This document shows positions 24,144 through 35,825 of a DNA stretch of 64,000 nucleotides, piece after piece; the stretch's first letter is position 1; each line of letters starts with the position of its first letter. The notes under the pieces were generated by a model. The model saw only the letters and a list, made by a program, of their open reading frames with translations, ran no database searches and was not told where the DNA came from. Both the position numbers and the translations under genes were made by a program. Origin of the DNA: Kryptolebias marmoratus (Eukaryota; Chordata; Actinopteri; Cyprinodontiformes; Rivulidae); NCBI RefSeq assembly GCF_001649575.2, contig NC_051431.1:25432121-25496120 (forward strand). The letters are read 5' to 3'.

Positions 24144-25412
24144 CCTTTTAGTTAGTTGAATAGTGAAGCTTTTTTCCACCTTCTTTATCTTTCCCTTTCC
24201 TCCAATCTATCATATAACTGTCAAATTGTGCCTTTTCTCCTTCCTCAAAAGCTTGCATCCTTTCTGAAACAGCATAAGACCAGTTTCTGACAGGTTTATG
24301 ACACACTAAAAGAAGATGATGTGTGGGAAAGTGTGCTTACAGAAGGGTGAGTGTCTAATGCCCTCGACACTTTTGCAGGCTGGCAAGTGGGAGTGCTAAG
24401 CTAACACTTCATTGAGAACAAAGCAGAAGAAGGGGGGGGTAAACGCTCTGAGATGCTGGCGCGTCAGTTTGTCTGCCCACAGTCAGGTGAGACAGCTTAC
24501 AGCAAAGTGGTGATGGTTCCCTCCAGTTTCTCCTACCTTCACACTTGCAGCTCAATGAATTTCTGTGGTTCTATGTGCAGCGCACAGACATTAGCTCAAC
24601 ATGGGAGACAACACAACCTAGTTATGCCCAACTTAGAGCTAAAGGTAGGAACAGGCCTATTTTTAGAGCATATTCTAATTTTCTGCTCCTTTAACTCCCT
24701 TTACTTTCTTCTTTTCTTATCAGAGATGTCATGAGGTAACAGACTCGGGTACAAGCTTTCCACACATCTTCGGACATTAGCATAACACCTGGGGCTGTCT
24801 GACCTAGTTTTAACAAACCCACTTTATGTGTCACCCTTAAAGTGTGGACACATAAAAACCAGTGAGGAGGAGTGTAACAGAGCTGACTTCCAAATGTAAA
24901 AGGAATCGCAAGAGTTCAAACCAAAAAGTACAATATGGGCAGAAACTAGAGTTGATAGATTACAGAAAGAAATATCATAATATGTTAAGTATATATAAAT
25001 CCAGTTGTTATTGTTTAACTGTTTTAGAATATTTGATTCCACACATACAACTCAAATGTATTTAATAAACACTTGTGGTGTGTTTTCATATGGAAGAATT
25101 TGCTGAAAAAATGACTAAGGACAGCTCTCCTCTTCTCTGATCTGATGGTTGCTATTGTCACATCCATTCTCAGACATTTATATATTGACAAAACTTGAGT
25201 GTTTTTCTTCCAAATCATGCACATTGTTTGGACATTGACTGTTTTGTTACAACAATCAATTTGTGCTTGGTCTTAAATGTTGTAGTTTCTGAATGCAGCC
25301 GAGCATCCTTTTCCCCTAATCGTCTCCGCACAGTCAGGAGGCTGCAGCTCATTTAGGAGGCAAGACAAGATGAGAGCCTGCTCGCTAAGTGGATAATAGA
25401 AAAATTCACTTT

Positions 25413-25511
25413 CTTTAACCCATTTCTCCTTTCTGGGTCGTGCAGAACTGGTGTCTATCCCCAGCAGTCACTGTGCGAGAGGTCGGGGACACCCTGGACA
25501 GGTCTCCAGTT
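25413..25511 (-). repeat. SINE-like repeat, left half, split by hAT
   Basis: Tail-side body of the dispersed SINE-like repeat ('ccccagcagtcactgtgcga', 'gacaccctggacaggt'). It stops at the hAT target site ctccagtt (25504-25511) and resumes at 26252. Confidence 0.7.
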
Positions 25512-26243
25512 TAGGACTGCAACTAACGATAATTTCAATAATCAATTAATCAGGCGATTATTTTCTCGATTAATCGATTAATCGGTCGTCTTGGAATTCA
25601 TTCATTCATTCATTCAGTCATTCATTTTGGCCCACATAAAAAAGTTATCTGTATGTAAAGGAGTAGGTTGATGCTTACAACTAAACCAATTAAACAAATA
25701 CACTATACAAGTACCATTAAAACAATTAATTACAAAAATAAGTAGATGTAAATTTAGTTAAATGTTGCCTCACTCTTCACTTGCATACAGTGATCGACCC
25801 ATGACTAAACATTACTTTGTGATGACACCGGGTGTCGCTGAAAGCAGCGTGCCGTTTCCTGTATGCTAACTGCTGCTAACAGAGCTCACAGAGCTAGTTC
25901 TGCTGCTTAACNNNNNNNNNNNNNNNNNNNNNNNNNNNNNNNNNNNNNNNNNNCAATTAAACACACACACTACAAGTACCATTAAAACAATTAATTACAA
26001 AAATAAGTAGATGTAAATTTAGTTAAATGTTTTTTTTTTTGTTTTTTTTTACGGAGCGGACGGAGCAATGACTTATATTTGGGACGGAGTTTGTTCAGCA
26101 AACGCGCTGCGGGTGACGTCACCGTTTCCGCGACAACGTTAGTGACACATAAATTGCGCGACACATATCGATAATGAATTTTGTTGCCAACGCTTTTAAT
26201 TATCGAATTTTATCGATTTTATTGATTCGTTGTTGCAGCCCTA
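25512..26243. mobile_element. hAT-type non-autonomous transposon
   Basis: The left end reads TAGGACTGCAACTAACGAT and the reverse complement of the right end reads TAGGGCTGCAACAACGAATC. The element is flanked on both sides by the exact 8-bp duplication ctccagtt (25504-25511 and 26244-26251). An 8-bp duplication and a TAG start are diagnostic of hAT. The interior has many 'aatcgattaatcg' words near the ends and no transposase frame. A 42-N gap lies inside. It inserted into a SINE-like repeat, whose two halves read through when it is removed. Confidence 0.88.
25912..25953. other. assembly gap (42 N)
   Basis: Run of undetermined bases inside the hAT element. About 80 bp to its left (25687-25766) is repeated almost exactly immediately to its right (25954-26031), so the gap marks either an unresolved tandem duplication or a misjoin. 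Confidence 0.97.
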
Positions 26244-26251
26244 CTCCAGTT

Positions 26252-26315
26252 CATCACAGAGACAAACGAGAAACAACCATGCTCACGCTCACTCACACCT
26301 AAGGACAGCCCAAGT
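26252..26315 (-). repeat. SINE-like repeat, right half
   Basis: Continues the SINE body after the hAT ('catcacagagacaaacgaga', 'gctcactcacacctaagga'). The tRNA-like head is missing. Confidence 0.65.
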
Positions 26316-26592
26316 AGAAACCAGATATACTTACAGTGTACAAGAGAAAAAGAAAGTGAACTGTTTTTTTAACTTTAGAGTTTTACATATCAGGACAGAA
26401 ATCTGTGCTATAGATTAGAATAATGAGAAAGGGAGATGAATTTATGAAAAGATTATGCTAAAAAGTTGACAAGATGTCAGCAAACAGCTGATGAGTTTTA
26501 TTTATTTAAAATCATCTTCATAACTAATTTATAGAACCCCACCACAGTAGCTTGTAAAATACAATGCCAACATCGGTGTGTGCATTACTTAC

Positions 26593-27301
26593 GATCTAAT
26601 CCATTGACGTAGCGAATCGACACTTCACAGTGACCCCACACAGCGCTGACGATGGGATACAATTTCTTGCCCTTTAGGCCCCTGAAAGCCACTCCCAGAT
26701 ACTGTCCATCCACCATAAAGCTCAGTGTCCCTTCGTCCATGTCTAATATTACTGTCAGACAGTCCGGGAGAACAAATGACTCATCTGGCTCCAGGAAAGA
26801 AGGGTAAGTGGGCGCCGATGTGGAAACGGGTCTGTTCTTTCCATCATGGTAAAGTCTGTTCCGACCCAGGTCCCAGCCCCAGGACTCGGAGTCTGAACCC
26901 ACCAGGGCTGTGTAGCCCACTGAGTGTAAAGGTGCTTCAGCAGTGGCCACCCCCACAACAGCATGAGTGCCTCTTTGTCTGGCTGGCCAGTGAATCCTCC
27001 ATACATGGAGGCCCCTGGTGTAGCCAACCCTTCCTCGGATGCAGTCTGTGCTCTGGGCAACAGGGTGTCGGTGAAACGTCAGCTTGTCATCCTCCTTGAC
27101 AAAGACGTTGAGTGATCGGTCGTCAGGGTTCCAGGCGTGGCGAAGTTGCATCTCGGTGCTTGCTGAGGGCATGTCTAGCAGTAGGTCTAGCCTAGTGGGC
27201 CGACAGAAATCTGGACCCCTTAGTTCACGCCGCACTGGTCGGTACGAGGGCTCCCCATGTACATCAACTGACTTTATGCTGCCTGAGATCTTCTGGCCCA
27301 T
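26593..27301 (-). CDS. spsb4: spsb4 coding exon 2: SPRY domain
   Basis: First coding exon of SPRY domain-containing SOCS box protein 4, a cytosolic substrate adaptor of an Elongin B/C-Cullin5 ubiquitin ligase. It encodes residues 1-236 of 278. The start (ATG at 27301) has A at -3 and G at +4 and gives the family N terminus M-G-Q-K. Residues L53-R-H-A-W-N, W105-P-A-R-Q-R-G-T-H and V134-G-S-D match SPSB4 and not SPSB1. The SPRY/B30.2 fold covers roughly 35-236. The peptide-binding pocket residues of the family are present: R78 and P80 in H-R-H-P, Y130, and V221-W222-G223. SPSB1/2/4 bind D/E-I/L-N-N-N type motifs in targets such as iNOS and Par-4. The loop after G-K-N-R-P (about 156-168) is four residues longer than in mammals, as judged from memory. 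The frame ends in G-L-D then C, followed by the donor GTAAGT, which joins in phase to the exon at 16737. Whether this is the a or b teleost paralogue cannot be told. Confidence 0.95.
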
Positions 27302-27480
27302 TGTTTAGTGGATCCAAGGGAGAAGGGAGGCAGAGGGGAAGGGAAAAGGATGGACCAAGGGTGGCAGCGAAGGGCCAGAGGGTCTTTACGTTACCTCATG
27401 AGTGCATCATAAAACTGTCTGTCTTGTGTGGGAAGATGGTGCAGGACACACACAGTCTTCAACCGAGAAGGACCACACTC
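27302..27480 (-). other. spsb4: spsb4 5'UTR part of exon 2
   Basis: On the minus strand a T-rich tract ending tttgtgtttcag (AG at 27482-27481) precedes this segment, a good 3' splice site about 180 bp upstream of the ATG. The exon would therefore be 26593-27480, with a non-coding exon further upstream. This agrees with the usual SPSB gene layout. Confidence 0.55.
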
Positions 27481-29084
27481 CTGAAACACAAACAAACAAC
27501 ATCATGATTCAATCTGTAGTTTATAGTTGTTTTCTTTCCAGCTTTTCTCAAAACAGTTTTTTCTTCTTCTTTTTTTTTTTATTTACCGTTTCAAATGGAA
27601 GAGATGCAGCAATGCATACGTTCATTTTGATAACTTGACATTAATACAATTTGCTTCTAATACTCCTTTATTTTCTAAGCTTAAGATTTATTTTCGAAAA
27701 CATTGCATTTTTTTTTTATTAGTGTAAAAAAAAAATCAAGAAATAAAAGCACATTTTTTGGATGTCCTGCAAAATCTGAATCTGCAGAAGAAATAAGACT
27801 GCCTCTAAGCCAACATATCCTTCAACTAACAAACAAATATGAACCAATTAATATTTTATAAGCCTATAAGAAAATGCTTATTGCTTAGCTCTAAGAGCAA
27901 GCAGACTAAAAGCCTCAAGCTACTTTCAAAGTCAAGTTTAGTTCTTTTTTTTTTTTTTTCCAAATGGCCAAGCAGTTCAAAACTTGCTGCACTGCTGCAC
28001 CTCCTTGTTCTCTCCCACTCGGTTGTGTACGCAGTCATTCTGAGGTTCAACACTCCCCTACAGTTTCAAAGGAAGCGGCTCCACAGGAGTTTCCCAGGGA
28101 AAGTTAAGTAACTGGTATTATGGTTCCATGTATCTCTCTTGAAAATGAATGAATGTCACCCTCTGTAATAATATTCAGAGCTGTATTTGCACAAGCCAAT
28201 GCTGCCTTTATTCCAACAAACTGTAAAACTGATGTGCTACTCTGATGGCATTTTAAACACCTGATACATTTCCATATAGTCCTATACACTAATATTATTC
28301 TTGTCTCATAATATTGAAGAGAGAGATTATTTTTATTATTATCATTATTATTATTAGGCCTGGACATTCAAGGCTGTAGCCCCTGATGTTTTATGAAAAA
28401 CCCCAGATCTCAAACTGAAGAAACACAAAGAGCAGAGGCAAAGCGGTCCATCCAAGTATCCAGAAATCCTGAAGTTTAAACACTAAATAAAAAGTTCATA
28501 TCAGATATTTTTTAACCAATGTACAAAAAGACAACTTTTTTTCAGTCTGTTTTGTTCGATGACTCACTGAGACCACAAGAAAATGTGACAACTTGAACTA
28601 TTCAAAGTCAGATCAAAATAGAGAGAAAGTGTGTTTGTGCATCACTTCAGCAAACTCTGGCTTAGAAATACATAAGAAGAAACAAGATGCGAGTCCGTTA
28701 AAAACTTTGCAGCCTTATTAGTAGAGTTAGTTTAAAATGAAGACTGACGCAATGATATGCCTAATGCCAAACTGGTTCATTTCTTCAGTTTTTACTTGAC
28801 TACATGACATGTCCTGAAGAATAACTGATATTTCCTAATGTAAAGAACCTTGAAACCAATTCCATTTTGTTTTTTCCCCCAATATCAAACAGCGTTTCTT
28901 TAGCTTGTTAACTCCTCACGGGGGCTAATGCTGCAGAGGAACAAGACGATGCGCCTCGGCTGGCTACCTGACGCGATAGGCCACGCCCCCTTACGCTAAG
29001 AGAAAGGGAGGGGTTAGCTGAGGCTAATTTAGCTTTAGCTGAGCCTTTTGTCCTCAAGTGTCTTCAGTAGAGAAAGAGAGAGAG

Positions 29085-29338
29085 ACACGAAGGAACGATA
29101 ACGCCGATAAATGAAAATTATCGACCTCATTTTAACTTGTCGTGCTATTATTGGGGCCTGCCAGCAGTGCATAGAGAGCAGTACAATGCCTTGCAAGCAA
29201 GGCATTATGATTCCTGTCTGCAACTGATCAGCTCTTGGAGCCATCTTGGTTCAGCATGGACGCACACCGTGGCAGGCCCCGTCAAAGTTTCTCCAGGAAC
29301 TTTCTAGTTTGATTTTTCGTTTATCGCAACAGGCCTAG
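29085..29338 (-). mobile_element. hAT-like element fragment
   Basis: The right end in reverse complement starts TAGGCCTGTTGCGATAAACG, a typical fish hAT terminus. The left part holds 'ccgataaatgaaaattatcg', the internal signature of the same type. The other terminus and a target duplication are not identified. Confidence 0.35.
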
Positions 29339-30925
29339 CTATCACCTTGTGATTGTACAAAGAAACAGGATAAATATGTGCTAGGCAGTGCCATATGAGT
29401 GTTTGTATAAATGGGTGGAAAATACATTTTACTTGTTCTGTAGACTTTCAAACAAAGACTGTTGTGGCAACAAATACGTGGATCATAGGACATGTTGAAC
29501 TCAACAAGTGTCACAATACCCACTGTACAGTTTCCACTCTATTGAGACATGTTTACATACGTTGATATTCACAAAGTAGTTGTGACTTTTACTGGTTACA
29601 TCTTCATAAGCTTCAGTTTTAATTTAAGATACTGTGACATGTGGAGGTGAAAAATAGTGATACAAAAAAAGAAATGCAGCAGACTGTGACATGATAAATG
29701 AGCAACAGTTTTGACAACAGCAGCACACAAGCCTGAGTACTCATTGGCAACCCACTCTCAGACAGTGATTTGCTAAGCATTGTCTCATGACTGGATTCCC
29801 ATAAAGAGTGATGAGCTCCCCATTTTCACATTTTTTTTCCACCACCAAAGATGGAACATGATGAAGCCATTTCAGGACAAATGAAAGGCACATTTATCAT
29901 CTGACATAACACGGCTCCGGAAAAAGAAAAACAGATTGTAAACACAGCCCTGTGGCCGCACATTTGGTGTTTTATATGATTTACGCACTTGCAGCGTACA
30001 TGCATGGGGAAATTTACAAGAAGAGCCCTAAGCTTAAAATTTCTGTGGAAACACACAAGACAACACAACTTGTCTATGTAAAGGAGGAGGGGGGGGGAAA
30101 CAAAAATGACAAGACAATAGACAATAAGTCTAACAGTTTGTGTTTTTGTCTTCCAGAATCAAAACTACAAATTCAACCCTAGTACATATTAAAGGAACGT
30201 AAAAAATAGAGGATTTCAAAAATAGAGGACACCAAAAATGCCTCGCACACTCAATTCTAAATACAGTGCCAAATCAATAGCACATATTATTTACAATCAA
30301 GATTCCAGCAGTGAGCATTAATGCACAGAACAGAGAACAGAGTGGACTCAGTCTGTCCAGAGAAACCCTTTGGGGGTACGTGTCATTTACATGAAGCTAC
30401 TGACATATAAAAGAGCATTTACAGCTGGTGGATATCAGCCAGCAAAAACAACTACAAACCAATGCCCATCAATAGATCCGTCCATGAACTTCATTCTTCT
30501 TCTAAGTTTACACATGTGAAAAGAATACCTCACAAATCAATGACATTTACCAAAAAAAAAAGAAGAAATCATTGCAGCTGCAACAAAACCGAAGCAGTTA
30601 CCTATAACAATGTGATGTACAGTTGAAACAGATCAGCAAACAAAACCATCTGCTGTCACAAACTGCAGTACTAAAACTAAAAGATAAATCTAGTTAAATT
30701 AAAGAGCTCTTGAGAAACTTCACCTGTGTGCAATTTTAAAAAACATGAGGCGTATACAGATGCAGAGTAATTTGTTGGTACTCTTCCACAATGATGAAAC
30801 AACTCCCTCGGAAATAACTTGGAACTGAAAGTTTTATGGTGTCCCTTGTTTGTTCCATTTTTAATCCAACTTAAGCTTTGCTTTTAGTAACTGAATCACT
30901 TGAACAAATAGATTGTTCCCTGTAT

Positions 30926-32028
30926 TTAATATTTTGTAGCAGTACCCTTTGCCAACAAGCTACCTCTGTACTTCACGGTGGCACGTGTGCATTTGCCAAC
31001 AGGCAGTTTGGCCGACTCTTTATGAGCAAACTGCTCAAGCTGTGTCACGTTTAAAGGATGGCGTTTCCACACTGCAGCTTTCAGAGCTTTCCATAGATGT
31101 TCAATAGGATGAAGATCTGGGCTCATGGAGGGCCTTTTAAGAATAGTTCAATGTTTGTTTTGTTTTTTTCTCAGCTATACTTGAGTGGTTTTAGCTGTGT
31201 GTTTTGGGTCATTATCTTGTTGAAGGACCCATGACCTGTGACTGAGGCTGAGCTTTCTAACACTGGGCAGCATGTTTCACTCCAGAATGACTCGGTAGTC
31301 TTGAGACTTCATTGTACGCTGCACAGATTTAAGTGCAGGAAAGCAGAACCAAAACAAACCGAGCCCCCTCAATGTTTCACAGTAAGTTGGGTGTTTGTTT
31401 TTTTGTTGTTGTTGTTTTTTTTGTTTTTTTCGTCTCATCAGTCCAATGTATATTCTCCCAGAAACGTTGGGGATTTTCAACACATTTTGGCAAATTTCAA
31501 TCTGACTTTCTTGTGTTTTTCTGCCAACAGAGGTTCCCTCTCACAGGTCTAATTCCAAGGAGCCAATTAATAGAGTGGAGTAGAAAAGTAAAATATGTTA
31601 TTGATCCCCTGAGAGAAATGGGTTTGTTACATCAGCAGACAAGTTCAAAATTAAAGCAATAAAAACTAACCAGTGAGTACAAATTCAAAATGTGACAAAT
31701 GATGCCATCAAAAAGTGATGAACCTTGCCCTTGGAATTTAACTTGAATGTTTTTGGATAATTTATTTGGCTCCATTTCTACAATCTATCTGACTAATCAA
31801 CCTGGGGTTGCATTTCCTCTTGCGTTCACGCCCTGGGAGATTGGCTACAATCCCATGAATTTTAGACTTTTTAATAATATTTATAGCTGTGGTCAGAGGA
31901 ACATGAAGCTGCTTGAAGATGGTCTTGTAGCCTTTACCTTTAACATGGATAATCTTCTTTCTGAGCTCCTCACACAGCTCTGGCCTTTGCTTCCTCTGCT
32001 CCATGTTTAGTGTGCTGAACACAGCCAT
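30926..32028 (-). pseudogene. Tc1-like transposase pseudogene
   Basis: Only two readable blocks remain: an N-terminal DNA-binding block at 31762-32028 and a C-terminal block at 30926-31126. The sequence between them is out of frame, so no functional transposase can be made. No upstream promoter is evident. Confidence 0.75.
31570..31710. mobile_element. short retroelement insertion in the Tc1 relic
   Basis: The segment 'gttattgatcccctgagaga' with flanking AT-rich sequence interrupts the Tc1-like sequence, which resumes at 'aaccttgcccttggaattta'. The motif 'tgatccc(c)tgaggg' belongs to a common fish retroposon end. Boundaries are approximate. Confidence 0.35.
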
Positions 32029-34021
32029 ACCAAACTGTTTGTTCCCTTTAAATAGACTGAATGATTGATGAAGACTTGAAGGCTCCTGTGGTACTAATTA
32101 ATGTCCAACACATGACTATTTTGCAAAGAATAATAGTCTCTTTAAGAATATCTACAAGTTTGTTCATACTGTTTTAGAATACTTTTAAAAAAGAAATAAA
32201 AAATTATTTATTTCATAGTTTTTGTTTACTCTATTTTTTTTACTGAATCACTTTAAGAGAAAGAAGCACTGTTTCAATGAGCTGTAAGACTAACACGTTT
32301 GTCTGCATTTGTAATCTGGCAGTCAGTTAAACCAGTAACATTCAGCTATTTAAGTGATAATCAATTTATTTGTACTGACCCTCAGGCTTATTTAAACATG
32401 CCTGTGAAAGTAACAGACAGCCAGTGTGCACAACTATTTGCCAGTTTAAAACAGTTTTGTCAAAAAACATTCATAGTGTTAAACAGAGCGAATAGAAAAA
32501 GCTGAGAGAAATTCCTCAACACATATTTAAGGATTTTCAACAGCTATTTGTGTTTTATTCAAGAAAAGGTAAACGAAATGATGCAATAGAAGCGAGATGT
32601 TTGAGTCAAAATTAATGGAATGTGACAGCAAATAGAGGAGAGGCAAGAAGAAGTGAAGAAGAAACATGGAAGAGGAGAGATGACACAGGAAAGGTGACAG
32701 ATGAGTGATGCAGGAAGCCTGATAGGAAATGGAAAGTGCAGAAGAGAGGAAATCAGATGTGACATTTGAAGAGCTGGACATCATTTCAAAGAGAAAGCTG
32801 AATTTAATAGGATGATCCAGAAGCATGCGAAAGTTTGTACAAACCAAAAAAAAGCCCTTTCTCATTTCTCCACAAGTTTAAAGTCAGTTTCCTTACAGCT
32901 TTAAAAATCACATCCAAATATAACTACTATGGTTGTTCTAAGCTCTGGTTGTTTGACATACACAAGAAAAAAGGCCTTGACTTAGAGGTACATGCTGGTA
33001 CCAAATGGCCTCTCCTACTGAAAAGCTCACAAAGATGCATAGACATACTGCTTAAAGGCACATTTATGCAGACTATTAAAGCAGAGACGGATATAGCACT
33101 GATATCTGAACTAGCACCAAAGCCTAAAGCTCACATGTTTACAACAAACACCCAGAAAACAGTGATATTTTACCAATCTAGCTGCCATTAGTAGGAGGAA
33201 TAAATTGACACTTTGCACTGGTGGTATTGTCACGATTCGCAGTCATTCTGCGAACTACATTTATCAAGTCTTATTTTAGCTCCTGCTCCTGAGTGAGCAT
33301 TGTCATTGCTTAATAGGGACTCACAAGTGACATTAGGGGATGTGATTGGTCAACATAACTTAATTGGCTGAACAAATTGAATGCCCCTGCAGGACCTGCA
33401 CCATTAAAACTGTATTCAGATTGCTAAAGTAAAAGCAACTTATTTGTCATTACTGCAACATTGTAGTGTCGCACAAAGTAAACCGATCTGTTGTACGGGT
33501 CTTGTTTGAACGTTTGTAGTGTTCTTTCAACCTCAGCTTTAAACTAAAAACCAGACTCAGAACACACAGCTCCAACTATGGCACCCTCCATTGTTGACGA
33601 TGGTGAACGGCTTGCACATAAGTGGAATAAGTGGCTGTCCCGACTATTGGCAAAGTGCTGAGCAATCACAATGTTCCCCTGGCAGTGTAAAAGCAAACAC
33701 ACAAGTCCTTACAAGTCCTAAATAGTAGAATTAACAACTGATAAAACATAAAATTGTCATGGTGATATTTTTTCAATGTGCTGAACACATATTGCACGCA
33801 TTGGTCGTCCTCAGGGGTCAATTTGACCCCAAGCTGTTTTAGCTGTTAAAACTTGTCTGTCAGTGTGTGTGACCTAACATGACCACATCTGCAGGTGCAG
33901 TTGAGTTGTTTGAGTTGAGTTTTATTTATTTCTTTATTATTTATTTTGATACTTCCCGCACCATGGGCATGAATGTGTGTGTGGTATTCCCACAAGGACA
34001 TTGGTAGTTCATGCAAAATCA

Positions 34022-34383
34022 TCCATCCATCCATTTTCTTTACCCGCTTCTCCATTCCGGGTCACAGGGAGCTGGTGCCTATCCCCAGCAGTCACTGTGC
34101 GAGAGGCGGGGGACACCCTAGACAGGTCACAAGTCCATCACAGGGCCACATATGGACAAATGAGACAAACAACCATTCACACTCTCACTCACACCTAGGG
34201 ACAATTTTAGAGTCATCAATTAACCTAACATGTATGTTTTTGGTCTGTGGGAGGAAACTGGAGTAAACCCAAGTGTGCACAGAACATGCAAACTCCACCT
34301 AGAAAGGCCCCAGGCCAAGAAACAATCCTGCAACCTTCTTGCTGGGAGGCAACAGCTCTAACCACTACTCCACTGTGCCACCC
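34022..34383 (-). repeat. tRNA-derived SINE-like repeat, full length
   Basis: Complete copy, 362 bp, minus strand. The 5' head reads 'gtggcacagtggagtagtgg' then 'ttagagctgttgcc' (A-box like), with a degenerate B-box region about 35 bp later. The body has 'ggagtttgcatgttct' and the tail ends in repeated 'atggatgg'. Exact 13-bp target duplications, tcatgcaaaatca, flank it (34009-34021 and 34384-34396). They show target-primed insertion into the piggyBac leader, just upstream of the transposase start. Confidence 0.85.
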
Positions 34384-34493
34384 TCATGCAAAATCAGGGA
34401 GGAACAAATATAAAAGCTTGCATCTCAGTCCTCTATCCAAATCATTCCTCATTGCTCTGAGTATACTGCAATCTATACACTCTCTCTTTGAAA

Positions 34494-34868
34494 ATGTCTT
34501 CTGGGAAAAGGTTTACTGTCAAAGATGCTTTGGAACAGCTCTTGGACTTAGAGGAGCTTGTCTCTGAGACAGAGGACTGTGTTCAGGAGGACTCTGATAT
34601 TGAAGAATTCTCATCTGATGAGAATGAGAGTGTTGACCATCCTGTTGTCTGTCAACCACCAGCAGACATGATCTCTTCCACAAATGGAAAGATACCATGG
34701 TCCCTTTCTCCACAGAAATAGCAGGGTAGACGTAACGCTAGTAATATAATCAAAATGGTTCCAGGACCCACCAGATATGCAGTCCGCCATGTTGATGACA
34801 TCAAGTCATCATTCGAGCTCTTCATGAGAAGTAAATTTGAGAAGATTTGTATGAAAAATTCAAGATAA
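34494..34868 (+). pseudogene. piggyBac (PGBD4-like) transposase N terminus, broken
   Basis: The frame starts M-S-S-G-K-R-F and has an acidic N-terminal region (E-D-S-D-I-E-E-F-S-S-D-E-N-E-S), then N-G-K-I-P-W-S-L-S-P. One in-frame TAG (34719-34721) follows, then P-G-P-T-R-Y-A-V and D-I-K-S-S-F-E-L-F, ending at TAA. These are the segments that precede the catalytic core in PGBD-type transposases. The whole DDD catalytic domain is absent, so it cannot transpose anything. Confidence 0.8.
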
Positions 34869-35429
34869 ATTAATTCTAATTTAAAGGCTTGGCCTGATGG
34901 TGGCGCTAGAGTACAGGTCAACTCATTGATTTTCAAGGGGTTATTTATGTATTCAACAAATAAAGTGCCTGTCACAAAAACGTGGTCGGCAACATTCTGC
35001 AAATCATTTTCACAAGGTAAATATCCCTGGGGTCAGATTGACCCCAAGGACCAAATTTGTTATTATATTTGAGGACGATTGGAGGGTTAATCAGGTCCAT
35101 CTCACACTTGGTGATGTGCAATGAAATGGGAAGATTGCCGAATATGGGTTATCTTAGTGCATAAGGCCTGTTAGGAAACATCTGGAAATAGACAAAAGAC
35201 AGAACAGATGATTTTATGAGATTCAAGATAGACAGAGAAGAAGTTGCAACTCAGGAAGTTGACTTTGTTTAGTTGAAGAAGAACATTAAAAAAAATAAAC
35301 ATGGGTTTTAAGAGCTATTTTAGCTATTAGCTATTTTGAAGTAGGCTGAAACAGTTGGGTTGCACAGTTGCCTTTCAAGAAGAATGATGGACAGATTGGT
35401 AGACAGAGTCAAATATTCCGTCTGGTTTT

Positions 35430-35725
35430 ACAAGAAAAACCGGTGCCTATCTCAGGGGGTCATTGGGTAAGAAGCAGGGTCAACCATGGGCATGCAGTCA
35501 GTCCATTGCAAGGTCAAGTAGAGACATACAAGACAGACAACTATTGATGCTAAACAGTAACACCTAGTGACTAGAGCGACTAATTAATCTAATGCACGTT
35601 TCTGATCTATAGGAGGAATCCCAGTAGCATCTAAAGAAAACCCACACATGCATGGAGAGAAGATGCAAACTTCACTCAAAAAGTCCCAGTTGGGATTCTA
35701 ACCTGCGACTTCCCAATTGTGGGTG
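35430..35725 (-). repeat. old SINE-like repeat copy
   Basis: Degenerate copy of the family at 34022-34383: 'ggtgcctatctcaggg', 'gtcattgggtaag', 'cagtccattgcaaggtc', 'aaacccacacatgcatgg', 'gatgcaaacttcac' and 'gggattctaacctgcgactt'. It is much more diverged than the 34 kb copy and therefore older. Confidence 0.55.
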
Positions 35726-35825
35726 AAGATGTCTTCAATGAATACAGAGAATGTTCACACATTTATTTGTTACCAACCTTTTGTGATTAAATCATCCAGG
35801 ACCGATGATAGTGCAAAGTAGGCCT

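Larger units (their letters stand above)
16738..26592 (-). other. spsb4: spsb4 intron 2
   Basis: About 9.9 kb between the donor at 26592 (GTAAGT on the minus strand) and the acceptor at 16738-16739. The segments 16738-19035, 19840-22970 and 24145-25410 show no recognised gene or element. The rest holds the repeats and transposons listed separately and the assembly gap at 25912-25953. Confidence 0.8.
30765..32160 (-). mobile_element. Tc1-like transposon, defective
   Basis: Minus-strand element. The right end carries the transposase start (32028 downward): a helix-turn-helix region with E-L-R-K-K-I-I, G-K-G-Y-K-T-I-F-K-Q-L and V-A-N-L-P-G-R. The left end carries the C-terminal catalytic segment S-P-D-L-H-P-I-E-H-L-W (31126 downward), which includes the third acidic residue of the DDE triad. 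Between them are frameshifts, a low-complexity T tract near 31400, and an inserted foreign segment at about 31570-31710. The left outer end starts near 'atttgttggtactcttcca'. Confidence 0.8.
33796..35086 (+). mobile_element. piggyBac-type transposon relic
   Basis: The right end reads 'gaggacgattggaggg' followed by TTAA (35087-35090), the target site used by piggyBac elements. The left end reads 'cattggtcgtcctc' after TTGC, a decayed TTAA. Both ends also carry a subterminal palindrome ('ggggtcaatttgacccc' at the left, 'ggggtcagattgacccc' at the right). The interior holds the N terminus of a PGBD4-like transposase (34494-34868); the catalytic domain is deleted. A younger SINE lies at 34022-34383. 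Confidence 0.8.

Noticed and set aside
26725..27099. Plus-strand open frames overlapping the SPRY exon
   Set aside because: They are antisense shadows of the conserved spsb4 coding exon and show no domain of their own.
28356..29338. A single hAT element bounded by TAGGCCTG at both ends
   Set aside because: The left match is only about eight bases and no 8-bp target duplication exists. Only the right-hand end is kept as a hAT-like fragment.
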